Below, piece after piece: positions 1 through 10,696 of a stretch of DNA of 64,000 nt. The first letter of the stretch is position 1; each line of letters begins with the position of its first letter. The notes under the pieces were generated by a model. It worked only from the letters and a program-made list of their open reading frames with translations. It had not been told where the DNA came from and searched no databases. The translations under genes were made by a program, and so were the position numbers. Origin of the DNA: Azolla caroliniana (taxonomy: Eukaryota; Polypodiophyta); NCBI GenBank assembly GCA_043228905.1, contig JBHGNT010000017.1, positions 7,316,001 through 7,380,000 of the forward strand. The letters are read 5' to 3'.

Positions 1-293
1 TGACATCGAACCCAAGATGTAGTGTATGAAAACTTACCAATAGGATAAGCTAATTATGAGAGAGAGAGAGAGAGAGATGTAGCTCAGTTTGTAAGGTTGC
101 TCAATGGAGACCAGGTTGTCATAGGTTGAACCCTTACATTCCATGGTGGCATTTAGTGAATTAAGAGATATATTTATATGAAGTATATAATAGAGAGAAG
201 TGAGAAATTTGGGTTTCGAACCCAAGACGCAATGCTTGAAGTGTTAACAATTTATCACTAGGATAAGCTAATTACGATAAAGAGAGAGAGAGA
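1..293 (-). repeat. tRNA-derived SINE-like composite repeat
   Basis: On the minus strand, 248-260 resembles a Pol III A box and 212-222 reads GGTTCGAAACC, a perfect B box. The body runs leftward to about 130. A second, plus-strand tRNA-like head lies at about 76-130 (TAGCTCAGTTTG, then GGTTGAACCC), and 1-55 is another partial copy of the minus-strand head. The segment 130-293 recurs in the same orientation at 63757-63907. Runs of GA flank the unit (57-77, 283-295). The SINE assignment is inferred from the boxes and repetition. No A-tail or target duplication could be defined. Confidence 0.5.
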
Positions 294-295
294 GT

Positions 296-500
296 GCTCC
301 TTTCGCCCTCTTCATTGCAAGACAATTCACAAGTTTGTTGAATGTTCTATAGGTTATATCATTTTGAAGTACTTATCAAAGGTTTGACAAGTCATATCCG
401 AGTGTATTTAATGCCTGAATTATTGAATTTTGCTCAGTATGTTCCAAATGGTTCAAATTTTTATGATATTGGGGGTTGCAACACATGTGGAAGGCATGAG
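296..500 (+). mobile_element. LINE 3' fragment (zf-RVT region remnant)
   Basis: This stretch matches, with mismatches, 43725-43930 and part of 16300-16560. The shared text includes GGTTCAAATTTTTATGA and GGGGGTTGCAACAC. In the better copies the frame reads like the zinc-binding tail that follows LINE reverse transcriptase. No open frame survives here, and copia element B begins immediately to the right. Confidence 0.4.
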
Positions 501-504
501 GCAT

Positions 505-742
505 AAGTATTGACATAACTACTGACAGGTACTTCAATGCTCAGACGAGCGCCTGACACTAACTACAAGACAATGTTAACCTAGTTGTCTAGGCTACTAC
601 TAGGCTTTCGATTCCCGCTTGAATCCGGCTCTCCGATCCATCTCCCCGATCCGGCCGGTTGTTTCTGGATACCATCTGGATACCAATCCGACTCATCCTT
701 CCAGATGCCGATCCGGATCCGTTTGATCTTGCTCGCTCAACA
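505..742 (-). repeat. Truncated 3' LTR of copia B
   Basis: It is homologous to the inner half of 5511-5957, from the AAGTATTGACA-like boundary to the CTCAACA terminus (TGTTGAG on the coding strand). The U5-side half is missing, so LINE sequence abuts the break at about 500. Confidence 0.8.
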
Positions 743-935
743 CTCCCCCGCAAGCTCAACTTGAGGTCAGATCGTGGTGTTAGTGTCCGTGGCAGCCGGT
801 TCTTCTACCCAGCTCCTTTTGGGATCACTCTGCCTTGCTTGCGCTCCTCGTCCGGTCCGATCCTGTTTGCCACGACCCTTTTGGTTCTGCGCACCTCGAC
901 CTCCTCGGTCGGCTTGTCTACTCAACAAGACCATT

Positions 936-1454
936 TCATTTCCCTCGTTGTTGCGACTCCGGCGCTTGTCGACCCTTCCGTTCCTTCGTGTTGGCGTCGA
1001 CTTCCGCTGCGTCCGTGTCCGCTTGGCCTTTAGTTGATCCGGCTTCTCTGAATCTTGAACCGAATCCCGTTTCCTTTGATTCGTTCCAACTCTTGTCTGA
1101 ATCGGTCGCTCCCAATTTGTTCCGGCTCTTGTCTGAGTCGGTGTTCTCCAACTCTTCTTCCGGTTTCAGGCCCTTCACCATATTAGACCATGTCTGGGTC
1201 TTGGCCTTCTCCTTCTGGTCGGTGTTGTCCTTCTTGACTCTGCCGCCACTGCCGCTCGTTCCGACTTGTTCGGATGTGCAGACTTCCTTCGTTGACTCGG
1301 CTTCCTTTTTCCTCTTGTCTCCCCCCTTGGTTCTTCCTTCCTCTCCGATTCCTTGTCCGGTGCCATCACCAATGCCTTTGCCCGTTCCTGTTCTCCCCCT
1401 GAAGTGTGCCACGTAGAGATGTTGAACACCAAGCATTGCGGTGAAGTGCTGCAA
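936..1454 (-). pseudogene. C-terminal charged extension of copia B polyprotein
   Basis: This minus-strand frame begins in the end of RNase H (LQHFTAMLGVQHL) and continues without interruption for about 150 residues rich in Lys, Glu, Thr and Asp. The core GRVKKDNTDQKEKAKTQTW is shared with 11442-11795 (element A) and 49870-50145 (element C). Aspartate/serine repeats such as DSDKSWNE follow. In ordinary copia elements RNase H is close to the pol end, so this is an added region. Function unknown; no transmembrane segment is apparent. Confidence 0.6.
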
Positions 1455-1868
1455 ACCTGTCGATGCATCTAAACATACCGAAGTTCGACTTCACTGCTCA
1501 AGACCCGCTCATGCACAAAGTGAGAATGCATTTCTATGTCGGCATCGGTATATCCGACTAGCTTCCCAACTATACTGTGTCGGTATAACAGTCTCCGATC
1601 CTTCGTGCCGCTAACTACACTAACTACCAGAGTATCTGGTGTGCACACTGAAGGTGCTCGACGGTCGGCTTCTGCATGAACTGGTAACTGATGTCGGGTC
1701 GAGTGATTGTCAAGTATATGAGGCTTCCGACAATTTGTCGGAACAGTTTCTCATCGCAAGCTGGTCCGAAGTCGAGACATAGCTTTAGGTTCTGTTCCAG
1801 GGGTGTAGAGATCGGTCAACATTCTGTCATGCCGAACTTTTACAACATATTGAACACATAATGTCGTT
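1440..1868 (-). pseudogene. Copia B RNase H remnant
   Basis: The antisense sequence aligns with the RNase H regions of A and C, but a central block is missing: element C has an added segment holding the catalytic region between the two parts joined near 1540. Several frame changes occur. Not functional. Confidence 0.6.
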
Positions 1869-2930
1869 GTCATAACAATATGCCGTCGGGGGTTCGGATC
1901 ACCTCGATCCTGAGAAAATAACGAAGGTCCCCTAGGTCCTTCATTTCAAATGCATCCAACAATTGGGACATCACTAGGCCGATTTCAACGAGTCTGGGTC
2001 TGGTGATGACTAAATCATCTACATAAAGCAAAATGAAAACCGGACCATCTAGACCTTCTCGGATGACCAACGATGAGTCGGATTTAGAGATCGCAAACCC
2101 CATCTTACGTAACCGGTGTGTGATCTTCACATTCCAAGCTTGGGAGGCTTGTTTCAGACCGTCAAGTGACTTCTTAAGTCGGCACACTACCGACTTGTTC
2201 ATCTCTGATTGGAAACCGGAGGGTTGGATCATATAGACCCGTTCATCAAGATCACCTTAAAGAAATGCATTCTTCACGTCATTTGGTGAAGATGTCATCC
2301 CCTTGCCGTAGCAACCGCCAGTACCACACGAACTGTCATCATCTTCGCTACTGGAGTGAAGGTCTCGTCGTAGTCGATTTCGTGGGTCTTTGCGTATCCC
2401 TTCCCCACTAACCGGGCATTGTACTAGTTAACCGAACCGTCAACATTGTACTTTACCTTGTACACCCATTTGCAACCGATCGGTTTACAGTGTCAGGGAG
2501 GGTCAACGAGGTCCCATGTGTCATTGGCATCTACTGCCTGCATTTCTTCCTCCATAGCGGCACTCCAATTTGCGTCCTTTACCGCTTTTGCGTAGCTCTC
2601 TGGCTCATGCACTTCCGCCACCTTAGTCATGAATGCATAATGATGCGCCATGTACCCATTGTACCCGTACCGAGTAATGGGGTTCTTCTGGCGGGAAGAC
2701 CGGCGTAACTTGTCATTACCCAATTTGGGGCCCTTCTTGGCCGGTTCGGGCTTCGTTCCCGAAGATCTGCCTTTATCCTTTAGGGTTGGATTCGCTCCGA
2801 TCTGACCCTTCACTACCGGTATCATATTCCGGCATCTTCTTCTTCCCCTTCTCTTTGTGCGTGAACCGTCTCCTCGGTTCCTTGCATAGGGAGTGCACGA
2901 CAGACTCTCCACTACTCGACTGGTCATTCA
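1869..2930 (-). pseudogene. Copia B reverse transcriptase remnant
   Basis: The upstream part (2493-2927) has the linker and start of the copia reverse transcriptase, with AAMEEEMQAVDANDTWDLVD. The downstream part (1870-2232) contains LKKSLDGLKQASQAW and the catalytic motif YVDDLVI. A broken stretch of about 260 bp separates the two open segments. Order and motifs are typical of RVT_2 in Ty1/copia polyproteins. Confidence 0.85.
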
Positions 2931-3189
2931 GACTCACCCGTTCATTCGCTGCACTCAGGGAGCGCACGGCCGACTCTCCACTACTTGCCGGTTCTTCATC
3001 CGACTAGTCATTCCGACTCACCCGCTCATTCGGTGCACTCAACTGGTATGAGATCAGAATCTCTTCTAGAGTGCCGAAGTCTTCATCTGCTACCTAGACC
3101 TCCTCGGGCTCACTAGCCTCATCTTCCAGAATCGGGTCTTCGTCGGGAGATGGGCAGGGTGTACCATGATGCCGACTCATCAAACTCGA

Positions 3190-3975
3190 CATCTCAGCTT
3201 ACTCGTACCTGCTTAGTTTGGGGGTTATAGCACTTATACCCCTTTTGCTCATGCGAGTAACCGACCAGGATGCACTTCTCCGACGTCGGATCAATCTTCT
3301 TCCGCTTCTCATTTGGTACATGCATGTATGCTATGCTACCGAATATCCGAAGCTGTGTCAAATTCGTCTTGCGCCCGAAATACAGCTTGTGTGGTGACAC
3401 CTTGTCACCGATCCGGTTTTGGATGTAGATGGTCGTTTGGACCGCCTCAGCCCAGTAGAATTAGGGCATGCTCTTCTCCTCCAACATTGCCTTTGCTGCG
3501 TCGACAATAGACCGGATGTTTCGCTTGGGCACACCATTTTGTTCCGGTGTGTATCGGTAGCTCAATTCTCTCCAAATTCCATTTTGCTGCAGATGATTGT
3601 TGAATTGGCCAGAAAAGTATTCTTTTCTGCCATATAACCGCAGGCACTTGATCTTCCTCTATGTTACCCGTTCAACTAAGCTTTGAAGGTTTCGGAAACA
3701 TTCGAAGACTTCGCTCTTTGTCTCAATGAGGTAGATCCATGTGTGTCGGCACTAGTCGTCGATGAAGGAGACGAAGTATCGACTCCCGCCAAGACTAACA
3801 TTTTGTGTAGGTCCCCATACATCCGAATGGATTAGATCAAGCTTGTTACGGCTCCGGTTTCGTTCAGTGGGGAATGGAAGCCAATGTTGCTTCCTGAGTT
3901 GGCATGCTTCACAAATTTCAGTCTTCCGGCCGCTAAATTTTGGCAAACCGAAAACAAGTTGTTTCGATTGCAAGT
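3190..3975 (-). pseudogene. Copia B integrase remnant
   Basis: Antisense frames give integrase pieces: CQLRKQHWLPFP followed by DLIHSDVWGP and SFIDD (first catalytic Asp region), then the C-terminal block MSPHKLYFGRKTNLTQLRIFGS. The pieces lie in different frames, so the domain is broken. Confidence 0.8.
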
Positions 3976-3976
3976 C

Positions 3977-4474
3977 CTAAAGCCTCCGGTAATTGACAAG
4001 GCCGATCCCCTTGTGCCACATGTCGATGTTCGACTCGGCCTTCTGCCCTTTGGCACACATGGCGGTGACAACAACATTAGTGTTGAGGATGAACATCCTC
4101 CCTTCTCTACGCCCTTGCGCAATTATCCGTCCATCGTCCTCGATGAAGCACCTGAGGTGCGTAAACTGCACCTGCATTCCTTGTTCGACGATTTGTCCAA
4201 CCGACACCAGGTTCTTTGTGATTGTCGGCACGTGTAGTATGTTCATCAGCTTCCCCTTTTGTCCGACATGGCTTAGCGGAACTTCTCCGACATGCACAAT
4301 TGGGTGAGGGGTGTCATCTCCGTTTTTGACAACTCCTGCTTGATCCGGTTTCTCTAGAAAAGGGAACCACTCTTCATGGCTTGTCATGTGGTTGGACGTT
4401 CCAGAATCAACGTACCATACTTCCTCTAATTTGGAAGTAGTCTTCTTCATCAAGTTAGCCTTGTGCTTCAACAC
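3977..4474 (-). pseudogene. Copia B protease and GAG-pre-integrase segment
   Basis: This open frame of 165 codons reads EEVWYVDSGTSNHMTSHEEW (retroviral-type aspartic protease core DSGT), then LVSVGQIVEQGMQVQFT, and ends in the GAG-pre-integrase segment (MWHKGIGLVN). It is the best preserved stretch of element B. Confidence 0.85.
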
Positions 4475-4487
4475 AAAGGTTGGCCCT

Positions 4488-5226
4488 TTACCAGTCTTCC
4501 CGGTTCTTGATCCTTCCGATTTTTTTGCGTAGCGCGAGCTTTGCCGGTTTTCCCAACCAACCTTGCCGGATCCAGATTTGTTCGAATCGACGCGCTTCTT
4601 CTAGCACTCGCTTTCCCTGTGGCCCTTTTTGCCATAGTACTAGCATTCCGTGCCGGCTTTTCCTTGCCGGCATCTAGCGCCCCTTTGACTCACCCTAGTT
4701 GTGGAGGGTCCGGAACTGCTGTCGGCACTACCTCTGTTCCTCTGGTTCTGCTATTGCTGACCGCCTCCATTGCGTGCCGACCACGTATATGGGACCGATC
4801 TGTCTCCGTGTACAACATCCGGTCGTCCGATTGAGTGGTCCTCGACCCAATTGCGTGGTTTTCTTCGATCATTAGCATCGATTGTAAGTCGAAAGTCTGT
4901 GGCTTCTCCTAGGTGCAGATCGCTGTCCGGATTGGCCTGTACCTTTGCACTAGACCACCGAGGCAGATTTATACCATCTCGTCTTCATCCACCGTCATGT
5001 TGATAGACCCGAGTGCATCACAAATCTCCTTTATCTTGGTGATGTAATCTGTAACCAACATGTCTCTTTCCTGGATGTTGTTCAATTCTTGCCGAAGCTG
5101 TAACTTACGGGATGTGGTACTCGCAGCGAAAAACTTCCTCAGATTTCCCCAAGCCTCCTTCAGCGTTTTTGCATCCTTTATGTAGCCAAGCATCTGGTCG
5201 TACACACAGGACGCGAGGTAGTACAA
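4488..5226 (-). pseudogene. Copia B gag with damaged zinc knuckle
   Basis: The gag core at 4969-5226 has YIKDAKTLKEAWGNLRKFF and LRQELNNIQERDM, typical of the UBN2-type copia gag. The zinc knuckle near 4590-4650 is damaged: compared with element A, two TGG codons are now TAG and the second Cys codon is TAT. These are G-to-A changes on the coding strand, as expected from deamination of methylated cytosine. Confidence 0.75.
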
Positions 5227-5498
5227 TACTCAGTTCGCCCCTTGCTCCCATACTAGGAAGTCATTGTGTGCCGGCTCCGGCGCTACCTCGTTCGTTCCTT
5301 CCCAAAGCTCCAATATCCATGCCCCAGCAGGTACTAATGCATTTTATATGACCAGGACACATAGTTGCTCCGGTCGAGCTTCTCTGTGGGAAGTAAACTC
5401 ACCATACCTTTGTCCATATCTTTCTCTATCTGTCCTTACCGGGTTTTAGGGTTTGTCTTTGAAAGTGTCTGTCGGCTGCAAAGGTTCTCAACCCTCGC

Positions 5499-5510
5499 GC
5501 TCTGATACCA
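5499..5510 (-). other. Copia B primer binding site
   Basis: The minus strand reads TGGTATCAGAGC directly after the LTR end. It is complementary to the 3' end of plant initiator tRNA-Met, the usual copia primer. Confidence 0.9.
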
Positions 5511-5957
5511 TGTGAATGTAAACGTGCGGAAGCGTTAGATAGAACTAGCTCAACCGGATAACAACGGAGAATAACATGAAGGTTTAATGGAGAAGCTTAA
5601 TACACAGAGAGTATACGCGGGAGAGATAGAGACAGCGGAACGTAAACTCAAATTCAAAATAACTCTAAAACTCTGTACATACAGCGTGCTAAACAACACT
5701 ATTTATACAAGTCCTCAAAACAGCTCACAGGTACTTCAATGCTCATACGAGCGACTGACACAAACTACAAGACAATGATAACCTAGTAGTCTAGGCTACA
5801 ACTACGCTTCCGGTTCCCGCTCGAATCTGGCTCTCCGATTCGTCTCCCCGATCCGGCCGGTTGTTTTCGGATACCGATCCGGCTCATCCTTCCGTATGCT
5901 GATCTGGCTCTAGCTTACTTAGCCAATCCGGATCCCGTTGAGCTTGCTCACTCAACA
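5511..5957 (-). repeat. 5' LTR of copia B (447 bp)
   Basis: It is bounded by TG and CA (TGTTGAG at the coding-strand start). A TATAAATAG box occurs on the minus strand near 5694-5703, the likely start region for the genomic transcript. It is homologous to the LTRs of A and C. Confidence 0.9.
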
Positions 5958-6893
5958 CTTATTCATATTCGACATCCAAGAATAATGTTTCATCCAAACA
6001 ACCCCTTTCTTTCAATGTTGAAATTATTATATATTGATTTGAGTAAGTCTTATATTATATTGTATTGCATTTCTTTGACTAGAGAGACTCTCAACTCTAC
6101 ACTACAACAAACACTATCATTTTTATTTTCATAGTAGTTATGAAAAATTTCCCAAATGTGCTAAAACATTGTCCACACAATCCAATATATATCAAATGCA
6201 TGTAGAGGGCATCTAATGCAATGGGTGTCATAACCTCGATATGGATCAACTCCTAAAGTGGATTAGATCCCTTACATTCTAGATTGTATTAGCCTTGTAC
6301 TTAAGTTTGATTAATGATTTATGGCTTTCCTAAAGGAATCAAGAGAGGATGGCGTATTGTAAATGTGAAAAACAAGGAGCAACTACCTAACAATCAAAGG
6401 AATTTATTGGTTCTCACAATATATCGTCGCTATGTAAGGGGATGTCAAGAATTGATGTCTGGTGGGCCAAATTTGGCCTTAGAAGAGTCAAGACTTAATA
6501 TATCTTTCTCTTTCTTTCTTTCTTTCTTTACATAGGCCTCACATGGGAAATGTAGTATATATCTTTTTTCATTGTTAGTAGCTATAGTTAAGGTGAGAAG
6601 ATTGGTGCCTGAACTTGTGATCCACAGTGAATGAATATAGAAGCTTGTAAAGATGGTAAAACTTTGTTGTACAATATTTGATGGGATGATGATAATAATA
6701 ATACGTTATGAGCTTGTATAGATGATAAAACTTTGTGTGCAATATTGATGGGATGATAATAATAATACGTTATGAACTTCCAAAGAAGTACATGTTACAA
6801 GAGCTACAATGTTTAAGAGTGAGAATTTAATAATAAATTTAAGAGTAACAAAATTTAAATGCATTTGCCGGATGCCATTTTATTTTCACGCAC

Positions 6894-7964
6894 TTATTCT
6901 CCTCCCAATCCCAATGACGTCGCATTCTTATGAAGCGTTATTAGCTGCAGCACTAATAATGCAGCAATAATAATGATAAAGATAATCCCAATGATGCTCT
7001 GCAAGAAAACAAATCGAGCCATTTAGCGTGTTTGATGGTGTATGATGTATAATTAAATCCCATGTAGTGAGTGTCTGGGAGGTTCATCACATACATACAT
7101 GCAATGGCATTGCGAACTTTAAAATCGAATCATTCCAATGTCTAAGGCCGTATTTTATCGAAAAATCTACTCACCATTATAACGCATCCGAGAAGGCCAG
7201 GCTTGTCTGTTGGTTTATGCGGTCTACAGTACATGATCGCGCCCACAATCCACACGGGATATAAGAACCACCCAATACCAAACCTACACACACACACACA
7301 CACAACATGTTAGACACAATGCAGGAGAACAGATTATAATTGCAAGTATGTGAACCTTGTACATTTTCTCTCTAATCCAATTGAATTTCCAAAGATGCAT
7401 TAAACATATTGTTGCAATGTTGCCATCTGAACTTATATACAAGCCTTTTTTTGTTTTTTTGCTTTTGTTTTTGTAGTTGATTGAATGGTTGTCCCACATA
7501 TTAGGCTTATTATGTCGATTTAGTATCAAGATTTGTTGGTTGATGGTTACACCATTACTTACAATATCCAGCCGATTCCAAATACGCATCCTGCTTCGGC
7601 ATTAGTTGCTGTGGTATTCTGGATAATAATTTGAAGCCCTACAAGGAAAACAAAAGGAACCTCATCCTCTCAGAAACATGAATAACATATGAATGAATGG
7701 AGAATGTATGGAATCCGGGCGAAGAAGAAGAAGATCTGGAGACATATGAAAGATAGGTAGGTAAAGAGATGTGTGAAACGAATGAGGATAGCTTATACGA
7801 TATAATCAATGCGAAGAAAGCAAAATAAGGAGGAGTAATTTGAGAAACAAAAAAAAAGATAAAGGGAATTAGGGATGATGACCAGGTTGAGGGGGCGTGG
7901 GTTGAGGGGGCGTGGGTTGTTGTTGTTGTGCAGGAGGAGGAGGAACGCCATAGCTGTCGTTCAT
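6894..7964 (-). CDS. Small proline-rich two-helix membrane protein, copy 1
   Basis: The four-exon model on the minus strand is 7964-7883, 7638-7563, 7283-7175 and 6998-6894 (82+76+109+105 nt, 123 residues plus stop). Introns 2 and 3 have GTAAGT/GTGAGT donors and all acceptors are AG; the first donor (G|GTCATC) is weak. The N-terminus is Pro/Gln-rich (VPPPPAQQQQPTPPQP). Two hydrophobic segments follow, around GWFLYPVWIVGAIMYC and CVIMSIIGIIFIIIIAALL, separated by HKPTDKPG. The layout resembles the plant family annotated as 60S ribosomal protein L18a-like membrane proteins, but the similarity is only general. The exon structure is the same as at 40668-41732, and both frames stay open despite divergence, which suggests real genes. 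The start is the first ATG of exon 1; copy 2 has a longer N-terminus. Confidence 0.65.
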
Positions 7965-8811
7965 GCTTGTCGGATCCTTCCTAAAGCCAAGTAAATGTAT
8001 GTATTCTTCAGGCTTTGGACAATGATGAACTAAGACAAAAAGACAAGCTGGGACTTTCAATCCTGTATTAGGTATATATATATAGTATATTACCTATGTA
8101 AGATCAAATCAATAATGGGACTTTCAAACCTATGTGTATGTGTACACATGTGTATGTGTTAGGGCATTTGACCTTGTTCTCTACATAACATGTGCTTTAC
8201 AAATCACTCTCTCAAACCCAGAGTTTTGAAAAGCGATGCCACAAGTTCTGAAAGCGATCCCGTCGCCGCCGTGCCTCCTCGTTGGGGAGCCCTCTTCTTA
8301 TGATGCAATCACCTTTATGTGCCTCAAATATCAAAGCCAAAAGTGCCTTTTTGCTAGAAAACGTCATTGTGTGTCTAGCTCTTCCCTATGTATGACAAAG
8401 TCTTCGTTTGCTTTTTATAACCAAATAAAATCGATCTCTCCCTCTCTCTCTTGCCTTCTTTTGTAAAGAAAACTGAATGTTTACTTTCACAATCATTTGA
8501 AAAGAACTCTCTCTCTTGACAACCCAACTGATGTGGTACGGATCCTTAAAAGATATATGCTCCTACTAAATAAATTGTGGCCTAGGCAAGGTCAACTTCA
8601 GGACCACAACACAATTTGATCAAAACCAAATCATGGGTATCATTATCTAACAAGCATTATTCCCCTCTTAGTTGGAATTTGTAGACCCTTTTCGATGTAT
8701 CAATGTGGTTTAATTATGTTAAATATTATATAGTTAAGTGCGAATGAATATGTCTCAATATCAAACTTCGGAGTTCACTTATAGCAGTATCATAAGTTGG
8801 ATAAGAAACCA

Positions 8812-9353
8812 TGCAAATGTAAGGAATAGCGCAGAATACTGCTCGGCCTCAACCGAGTCTTAGATCACTTCCTTTAAGGGTCAAACACACAAATGGGAAT
8901 AGAGATGAATACTCGTGCACACGCGAACAATAGAGAGTACACCGGATGTTTACGTGGAAAACCCTAATAGGGGAAAACCACGGGAGCCCACACACTCCAA
9001 ACTATCACTATATAAGGAAGGTACAATTATCAGAGACTCGGAGGCAATGACCTCGAGCTCTATGTCTTCGCCAACCGACGGTTACAACATAGGTCGCTCT
9101 GTATCTCCTCTCTCACTATACAACAGTTATGCACATACAACAATATGACCACACACAAAGTGATTGCCCTAAGTCATATTTATACTCATATGAACTTAGG
9201 GCTATTTACAAATATAGCCTTAATAGGCTTACTCATTTAACATATTTACAAATATGTCATGTCTTCCGGTTCTCACCAAGTCCACCCGATCCGGTTTCTG
9301 GATCTCTTCCGGTTCTCATTGGGTCCTTTTCATTCATAACCGAATTCCCAACA
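8812..9353 (-). repeat. Solo LTR, TGTTGGGA family, minus orientation
   Basis: It runs from TGCAAATG to CCCAACA and matches the LTR of element E1 and, in reverse, the solo LTR at 9386. Shared features are the fold-back GGCTATATTTGTAAATAGCC and a TATAAATATGAC promoter-like motif. Copy 2 of the duplication lacks it. Flanking 5-mers are GAAAC and GAAAA with two extra bases at one side, so the left boundary is uncertain. Confidence 0.7.
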
Positions 9354-9385
9354 GAAAATTATAATAACCACATGAACCACATTTC

Positions 9386-10148
9386 TGTTGGGAGACAGGT
9401 CGCTCCGGATGGGAAGGGAGACGAACAGTGCCGACGAACAAACTCGGCCGAGGCCGAAACGGTATGAGGAGTACCCAACTACGGAGAGCCGGATGATACA
9501 GGCCCGGTGTGAACCGGATGAGTACCCGGCTACGGAGAGCCGGATGATACAGGCCCGGTGTGAACCGGATGAGTACCCGGCTACGAAGAGCCAGATGATA
9601 CAGGCCCAGTGTGAACCGGATGAGGAGTACCCGGCTACGGAGAGCCGGATGGTGCAGACCCGGTATGAACCGGAGGAAGAGACATATTCGTAATTATGTT
9701 TCTGAGAGCCCATCGTGGCTATATTTGTAAATAGCCGAAAAGTCATATTAGTATAAATATGACTTAGGGCAAACTAAGTGGGTGTAGTTGTTGTTACTTT
9801 TCTTGTTGGTGCAAGAAGAAGAGAGAGCACGTAATAGTGTACAGAGAGAGAGTGAGAGAAAGAGGTCGTTGCCTCTGTTGTAACCGCCGCCTGTGGCGAA
9901 GAACGTGAGTCCGAGGTCGTTGCCTCCGAGAACTCATTGTTTTGTACATTCATACATAGTGACAGTTTGCAGCCTGTGGGCTGCCATGGTTTTTCCCCCT
10001 AGTTTGGGGTTTTCCACGTAAACCTCCTGTGTAGTGTGTGTGTATCTTCCTCTCCTTTGTATCGTGTTTTATTTCCCATTTTTCTGTGTATGAAAAGAAT
10101 CTCGGTTGTGGCCGAGCGTTGCGCATAAGGAACGTTGGGTTGTCGTCA
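9386..10148 (+). repeat. Solo LTR P1, TGTTGGGAGAC family (763 bp)
   Basis: It starts TGTTGGGAGAC and ends GTTGTCGTCA. Perfect 5-bp target duplications ATTTC flank it (9381-9385 and 10149-10153). The paralogous empty site survives at about 43347-43360 (ACATTTCTCCTC). A second copy, P2, is at 47276-48093. TATAAATATGAC near 9753 is the likely promoter. No internal region remains. Confidence 0.95.
9464..9675 (+). repeat. Tandem repeats of about 51-54 bp inside solo LTR P1
   Basis: About four copies of a GC-rich unit are present, containing CGGCTACGGAGAGCCGG and ACAGGCCCGGTGTGAACCGG. Both carry CCGG-centred inverted repeats. Copy P2 has more units at about 47345-47690. Confidence 0.9.
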
Positions 10149-10264
10149 ATTTCTCCTCAAGAATCCCAACCTTTTGTAAGCCTATACAAGCGTGATCAAG
10201 GCACTGCAATATACTACGAGATTCATTTTCTAATTTATAATTGTGTTATTGAATTCTTTTCTTT

Positions 10265-10525
10265 TGCATTGTGATTAAGAAACCTACGTCGATGGAACTT
10301 GGTTGTTAGTCATGAGGAAAATATACAACACAAGTTGGTGAGGTGCTGAGTGGGAGCATGGGCAATGGATTTTTTGGGAAAACATGAGGAGACATTGCAT
10401 TGTGATTAAGAAACCTACGTCGATGGAGCTTGGTTGTTAGTCATGAGGAAAATATACAACACAAGTTGGTGAGGTGCTGAGTGGGAGTATGGGCAATGGA
10501 TTTTTCAGGAAAACATGAGGAGACA
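10265..10525 (+). repeat. Two-copy tandem duplication, about 131 bp
   Basis: The segment beginning TGCATTGTGATTAAGAAACC at 10265 is repeated from about 10395, almost unchanged. Copy 2 of the segmental duplication has only one unit (about 43448-43580), so the tandem step happened after the larger duplication. Confidence 0.9.
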
Positions 10526-10655
10526 TTGCATATGAGGAGAAACTCACAATCTTTGTTCAAATTGTTGAAATCGTGAGGTTATTGTTGTCGCCTACTAGTA
10601 ATATTTCCATTAGTTACTTAAAATCAAGGAAGAAACTGTTACCATGTTTTGGATG

Positions 10656-10660
<5 letters not shown>

Positions 10661-10693
<33 letters not shown>
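10661..10693. repeat. (GA)n microsatellite
   Basis: A pure GA run lies at the junction between duplication copy 1 and the LINE fragment. Similar GA runs lie at 57-77, 283-295, 39507-39527, 44127-44172, 46470-46492 and 49150-49172. Confidence 0.95.

Positions 10694-10696
<3 letters not shown>

Larger units (their letters stand above)
505..5957 (-). mobile_element. Ty1/copia LTR retrotransposon B (3' LTR truncated)
   Basis: This minus-strand copia element has a complete 5' LTR at 5511-5957, a perfect initiator tRNA-Met binding site, then gag, protease, integrase, reverse transcriptase and RNase H remnants in copia order. Its 3' LTR (505-742) keeps only the half next to the internal region. All coding domains carry stops or frameshifts. 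It belongs to the same family as elements A (10754-15913) and C (45554-55085). No target-site duplication can be seen because the left end is lost. Confidence 0.9.
6040..10660. repeat. Segmental duplication, copy 1
   Basis: Sequence from about 6045 to 8811, and again from 10149 to about 10650, matches 40090-43720 in the same order and orientation, including the four-exon gene and its flanks. The interval 8812-10148 is absent from copy 2 and consists of two solo LTRs. The match is clear by eye but diverged, with many indels. Confidence 0.85.

Noticed and set aside
1-280. Functional tRNA gene
   Set aside because: A and B boxes are present, but no cloverleaf with paired acceptor stem can be formed; the repeat also recurs at the other end of the window.
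835-1416. A 193-codon plus-strand frame
   Set aside because: It is antisense to the conserved charged extension of copia B and the non-coding 3' region; Pro/Ser/Leu-rich composition comes from the opposite strand.
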